In this document: piece after piece, positions 61,331 through 64,000 of the stretch | Layout: every line of letters begins with the position of its first letter | How positions within the stretch are numbered: the stretch's first letter is position 1 | Assembly: GCF_000208745.1 (NCBI RefSeq) | Contig: NC_030858.1 | Span: 2,011,728-2,075,727 of the forward strand | Reading direction: 5' to 3' | From: Theobroma cacao | Taxonomy: Eukaryota; Streptophyta; Magnoliopsida; Malvales; Malvaceae | DNA length: 64,000 nucleotides | Made by a program: the position numbers and the translations under genes | The notes under the pieces: generated by a model | Seen by the model: the letters and a program-made list of their open reading frames with translations, nothing else | Told to the model about the DNA's origin: nothing | The model's database searches: none

Positions 61331-63952
61331 ATGGCATCTCTGTCAGCTTCTCTCCCAAAATACATGTCCCTTTTTCCTCCAAGACACACCCATCACTTGC
61401 ATGATTTATGTGTTTTTCCACGAAATCTTTCACTTATGAAAGAAGGATCTGTCAGAGAATTGAGAATCGCTACAAGTTCTAATCAAACTGAACCTTTGAT
61501 CGGTTAGTGTCTTTTGTCAGCTCGTATCACATCATTTGCTTGGGTAATTTTCTCTTGGGGTATGACCACTTTGTCTTTATTTTTTTTCTGGCAGATTCTA
61601 CTGATAAACTATCAGACATTCCTCTCCTGTCTTGCTCAGAGGTTTGTCTTCTTAATCACCTTTTTTCTCTTTTTCAAGAGTCTTGTTCTTCTTACATGAC
61701 AATTCCATAAAGCAGATTAAGAAATTTTGGAATCAAAATTTGATGCACATCGAAATAAAGTTGACAGCTTTGGATCATATGGTTTTATTGCTTTCTTGAA
61801 TCTTGATTAGATCTATGTTTCTTTTTACCTTTCTTATACTTTGGTGTCAGTTTTTGTTTTTTCTTTCTTAATCTAAACTTTTTGTTTGTTAAGGCTATTG
61901 AAAAACTAAAACAGAACAGAGAAAACCATAAAGGAAAGCAGCAATTCCTGGCCATGTACTCAAGCATTTTTGGTGGAATAATAACCGATGCAGCAGCTAT
62001 GGTGATCCCTGTGGATGATCACATGGTTCATAGGGGGCATGGTGTATTTGATACTGCTGCAATAATGAACGGGTTAGTGAATCTGTCAGCAGAAAATGAA
62101 CTATTTTTGTCCTAAGTTGGAATGGCATTATATCTAAAATTATGGTGTCGACAATCACAATCTTATAATTTAATGTTTATAAATTTTAAGATGCAACTAT
62201 TTTCTACATCACTATGATGGTTCAGTAGTCAGGTTGCAGTTTCCTTCTTGTTTGAGAAGTACAAGATAAATTCTTTCATTCTGTTGTTACTTTCCAAGCA
62301 GTAAAACCTTGAAAGTAGCTAATTCGAGTCTTAAACTCTGTCCATAACAGGGAACAATACGATTATCCCTAAGAATTTAATAATTTTTTTAGAATATGTT
62401 TAAGAATGTTTTGTTTGTACCAAGATTGAGGCTTTGATGTCAAGAAAATTGAGTTTTTTGCAACTAATTAGAGAAAAGATATCTTTATGAGGTTTTTGTG
62501 AATTGTTAGATTGAAGAAGTCATTGCAATCCCATGTCATTGTCGTTCTCTCTGTCATTCCTCAATATAATTTCACATGTTATTTTGTACTTATCAAGCTC
62601 CATTACATGTTTTTCACATCGCAGATACCTCTATGAATTAGACCAACATCTTGATCGTATCATAAGGTCAGCATCCATGGCAAAAATTGTCCTTCCATTT
62701 GATCGTGAGACTATAAGAAGAATCCTTGTTAAAACTGTATGTGCTTCGAAGTGTATAAAAGGATCACTGAGATACTGGATTTCAGCTGGACCGGGTGACT
62801 TCCAACTATCACCTTCCGGCTGCTGTCAACCAGCTCTTTATGCCATAGTGATTGAAGATCAATCTTTGTTTGATTCAGAAGGCATCAAAGTAGTCACTTC
62901 GTCGGTCCCCATGAAACCTCCCCAGTTTGCCACCATGAAGAGTGTAAATTACCTTCCAAATGTGCTTTCAAAGATGGAAGCTGAAGAAAAAGGTGCATAT
63001 GCAGCAATTTGGCTGGATAATGATGGATTTGTTGCTGAAGGGCCTAATATGAATGTGGCATTTGTCACAAAGGAAAAAGAGCTTCTTATGCCCAACTTTG
63101 ACAAAATTTTGAGTGGTTGCACAGCTAAGAGAGTTTTGGCTCTTGCAGAGGGAATGGTGAGAGATGGGAAGCTTCATGGAATAAGAGTGGATAATGTGAG
63201 TGTTGAGGAGGGGAAAAGAGCAGATGAAATGATGCTTATTGGCAGTGGAGTCCTTGTTCGCCCTGTAGTGCAGTGGGATGAACAGGTCATCGGTGATGGT
63301 AAGAAATTTCCTCTGTGACATTAGGTGCAACCTTTATTAACTAGTTTCTTGCATTGAAATTTGCTTGGATTACACCAGGCTTGCATTTTGGTTGATTGAC
63401 ACTTGACTTGCATCATTTCTTCCTGATGGATTATAACTTAAAAGCGCTTCCTCTGGAATTTTAATGTGTCATTAACCAAACTGCCTTAAAATATTTGATC
63501 CTGGAGTACTTCGTCCCCCTCTGTTTCCTTCTAAGTAGTAGCAAGAGAAAGCCCTTTCCTATTTAATCCACAGTTTGTTCTATGGAGTCAGGCTTATTTG
63601 CTAAGGGTCTCTTTGTTGGAAGAAGTCTAAAGCATGCTGCTTTGGTAGTTTCTAGCTGATGCACCACTCTTCTTCTTAAAAGAGATGTTAAATAGATCAC
63701 TGGGCATATTCTAACACCTTCCAAAGCCATTACTTCATTTTTAATATGATCTTTTGTTTCCCATTCTTTAGTCGTTTAGCGAGAAACAAAGGGTCTTTAA
63801 CTTTTACCTTGTCACAACGTATAGCATTAATAATTTCCTTTATGTGTTTATCTGTAGGCAAAGAAGGTCCTATATCCCAGATGCTCTTGAATTTCATCCT
63901 AGAGGACATGAAATCTGGTCCCTCTTCAGTCCGAGTACCTGTTCCTTATTGA
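61331..63952 (+). CDS. Plastid PLP fold-IV enzyme: aminodeoxychorismate lyase / D-amino acid aminotransferase type
   Basis: Five exons, 61331-61502, 61595-61641, 61894-62072, 62625-63298 and 63858-63952, give 388 residues. The first ~57 residues are rich in Ser, basic and His residues, with few acids, and look like a transit peptide. The fold-IV core is intact: VDDHMVHRGHGVFDTA, then the PLP Lys in TMKSVNYLPNV, then EGPNMNVAFV and LSGCTAKRVL, and the tail GPSSVRVPVPY. This closely matches the Arabidopsis plastid protein described both as aminodeoxychorismate lyase (p-aminobenzoate branch of folate synthesis) and as a D-amino acid aminotransferase. Substrate preference cannot be read from sequence. 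The first intron of the core (62073-62624) and intron 4 carry no other gene. Confidence 0.92.
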
Positions 63953-64000
63953 GCAAGCTTAATTCAGCATCTTGGTATCAGAAGGTATGGCTACAAATTG
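63953..64000. other. 3' flank of the PLP enzyme gene at the window edge
   Basis: Only the start of the 3' UTR is present; nothing further can be said. Confidence 0.4.

Overview
The window is nuclear DNA of a flowering plant, almost certainly a core eudicot. The genes are split by many short GT-AG introns and lie in AT-rich spacers. Plant-only families are present (R1R2R3-MYB, plant TauE/SafE-like proteins, a peroxisomal PTS2-tagged aspartate aminotransferase). The repeats are also of plant type: a plant L1 LINE, a TRIM, MITEs, a Helitron and a FAR1-like remnant. The species cannot be fixed from the sequence. All exon models were built by hand from splice signals, reading phase and remembered family sequence; no alignment was run.

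Layout. 1-1246 (-): 5' part of a plastid-type rhomboid gene. 1247-9977: gene-free, with a TRIM, a tandem duplication and two fold-back MITEs. 9978-13465 (+): intact TauE/SafE-family gene. 14724-22449 (+): its tandem copy, broken by a ~5 kb LINE in exon 1 and by further exon and splice damage. 23651-25551 (+): CCDC25-like gene. 26901-29832 (+): La RNA-binding protein. 30761-31138 (+): dynein light chain. 33541-39141 (+): MYB3R cell-cycle regulator. 39510-42312 and 42964-46966 (-): two tandem aspartate aminotransferase genes. 47312-49384 (-): tetraspanin-like gene. 50588-53686 (-): eIF3 subunit L. 54576-56658 (-): four-span membrane protein of unknown function. 56659-61330: transposon-rich spacer with a FAR1-like fragment, a Helitron 3' end and a Helitron helicase remnant. 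61331-63952 (+): plastid PLP fold-IV enzyme (aminodeoxychorismate lyase / D-amino acid aminotransferase type).

The neighbours do not form one pathway, as expected for a plant chromosome. Two local themes stand out. Two tandem duplications show different fates: the TauE pair has one dead member, while the aminotransferase pair has two intact reading frames, one peroxisomal and one with changed cofactor-contact residues. Two translation/RNA genes, La and eIF3L, carry telo-box motifs just upstream. The MYB3R gene has a perfect match to the mitosis-specific activator element, the site its own family binds. I found no CRISPR, operon, defence cassette or clearly new multi-gene system.
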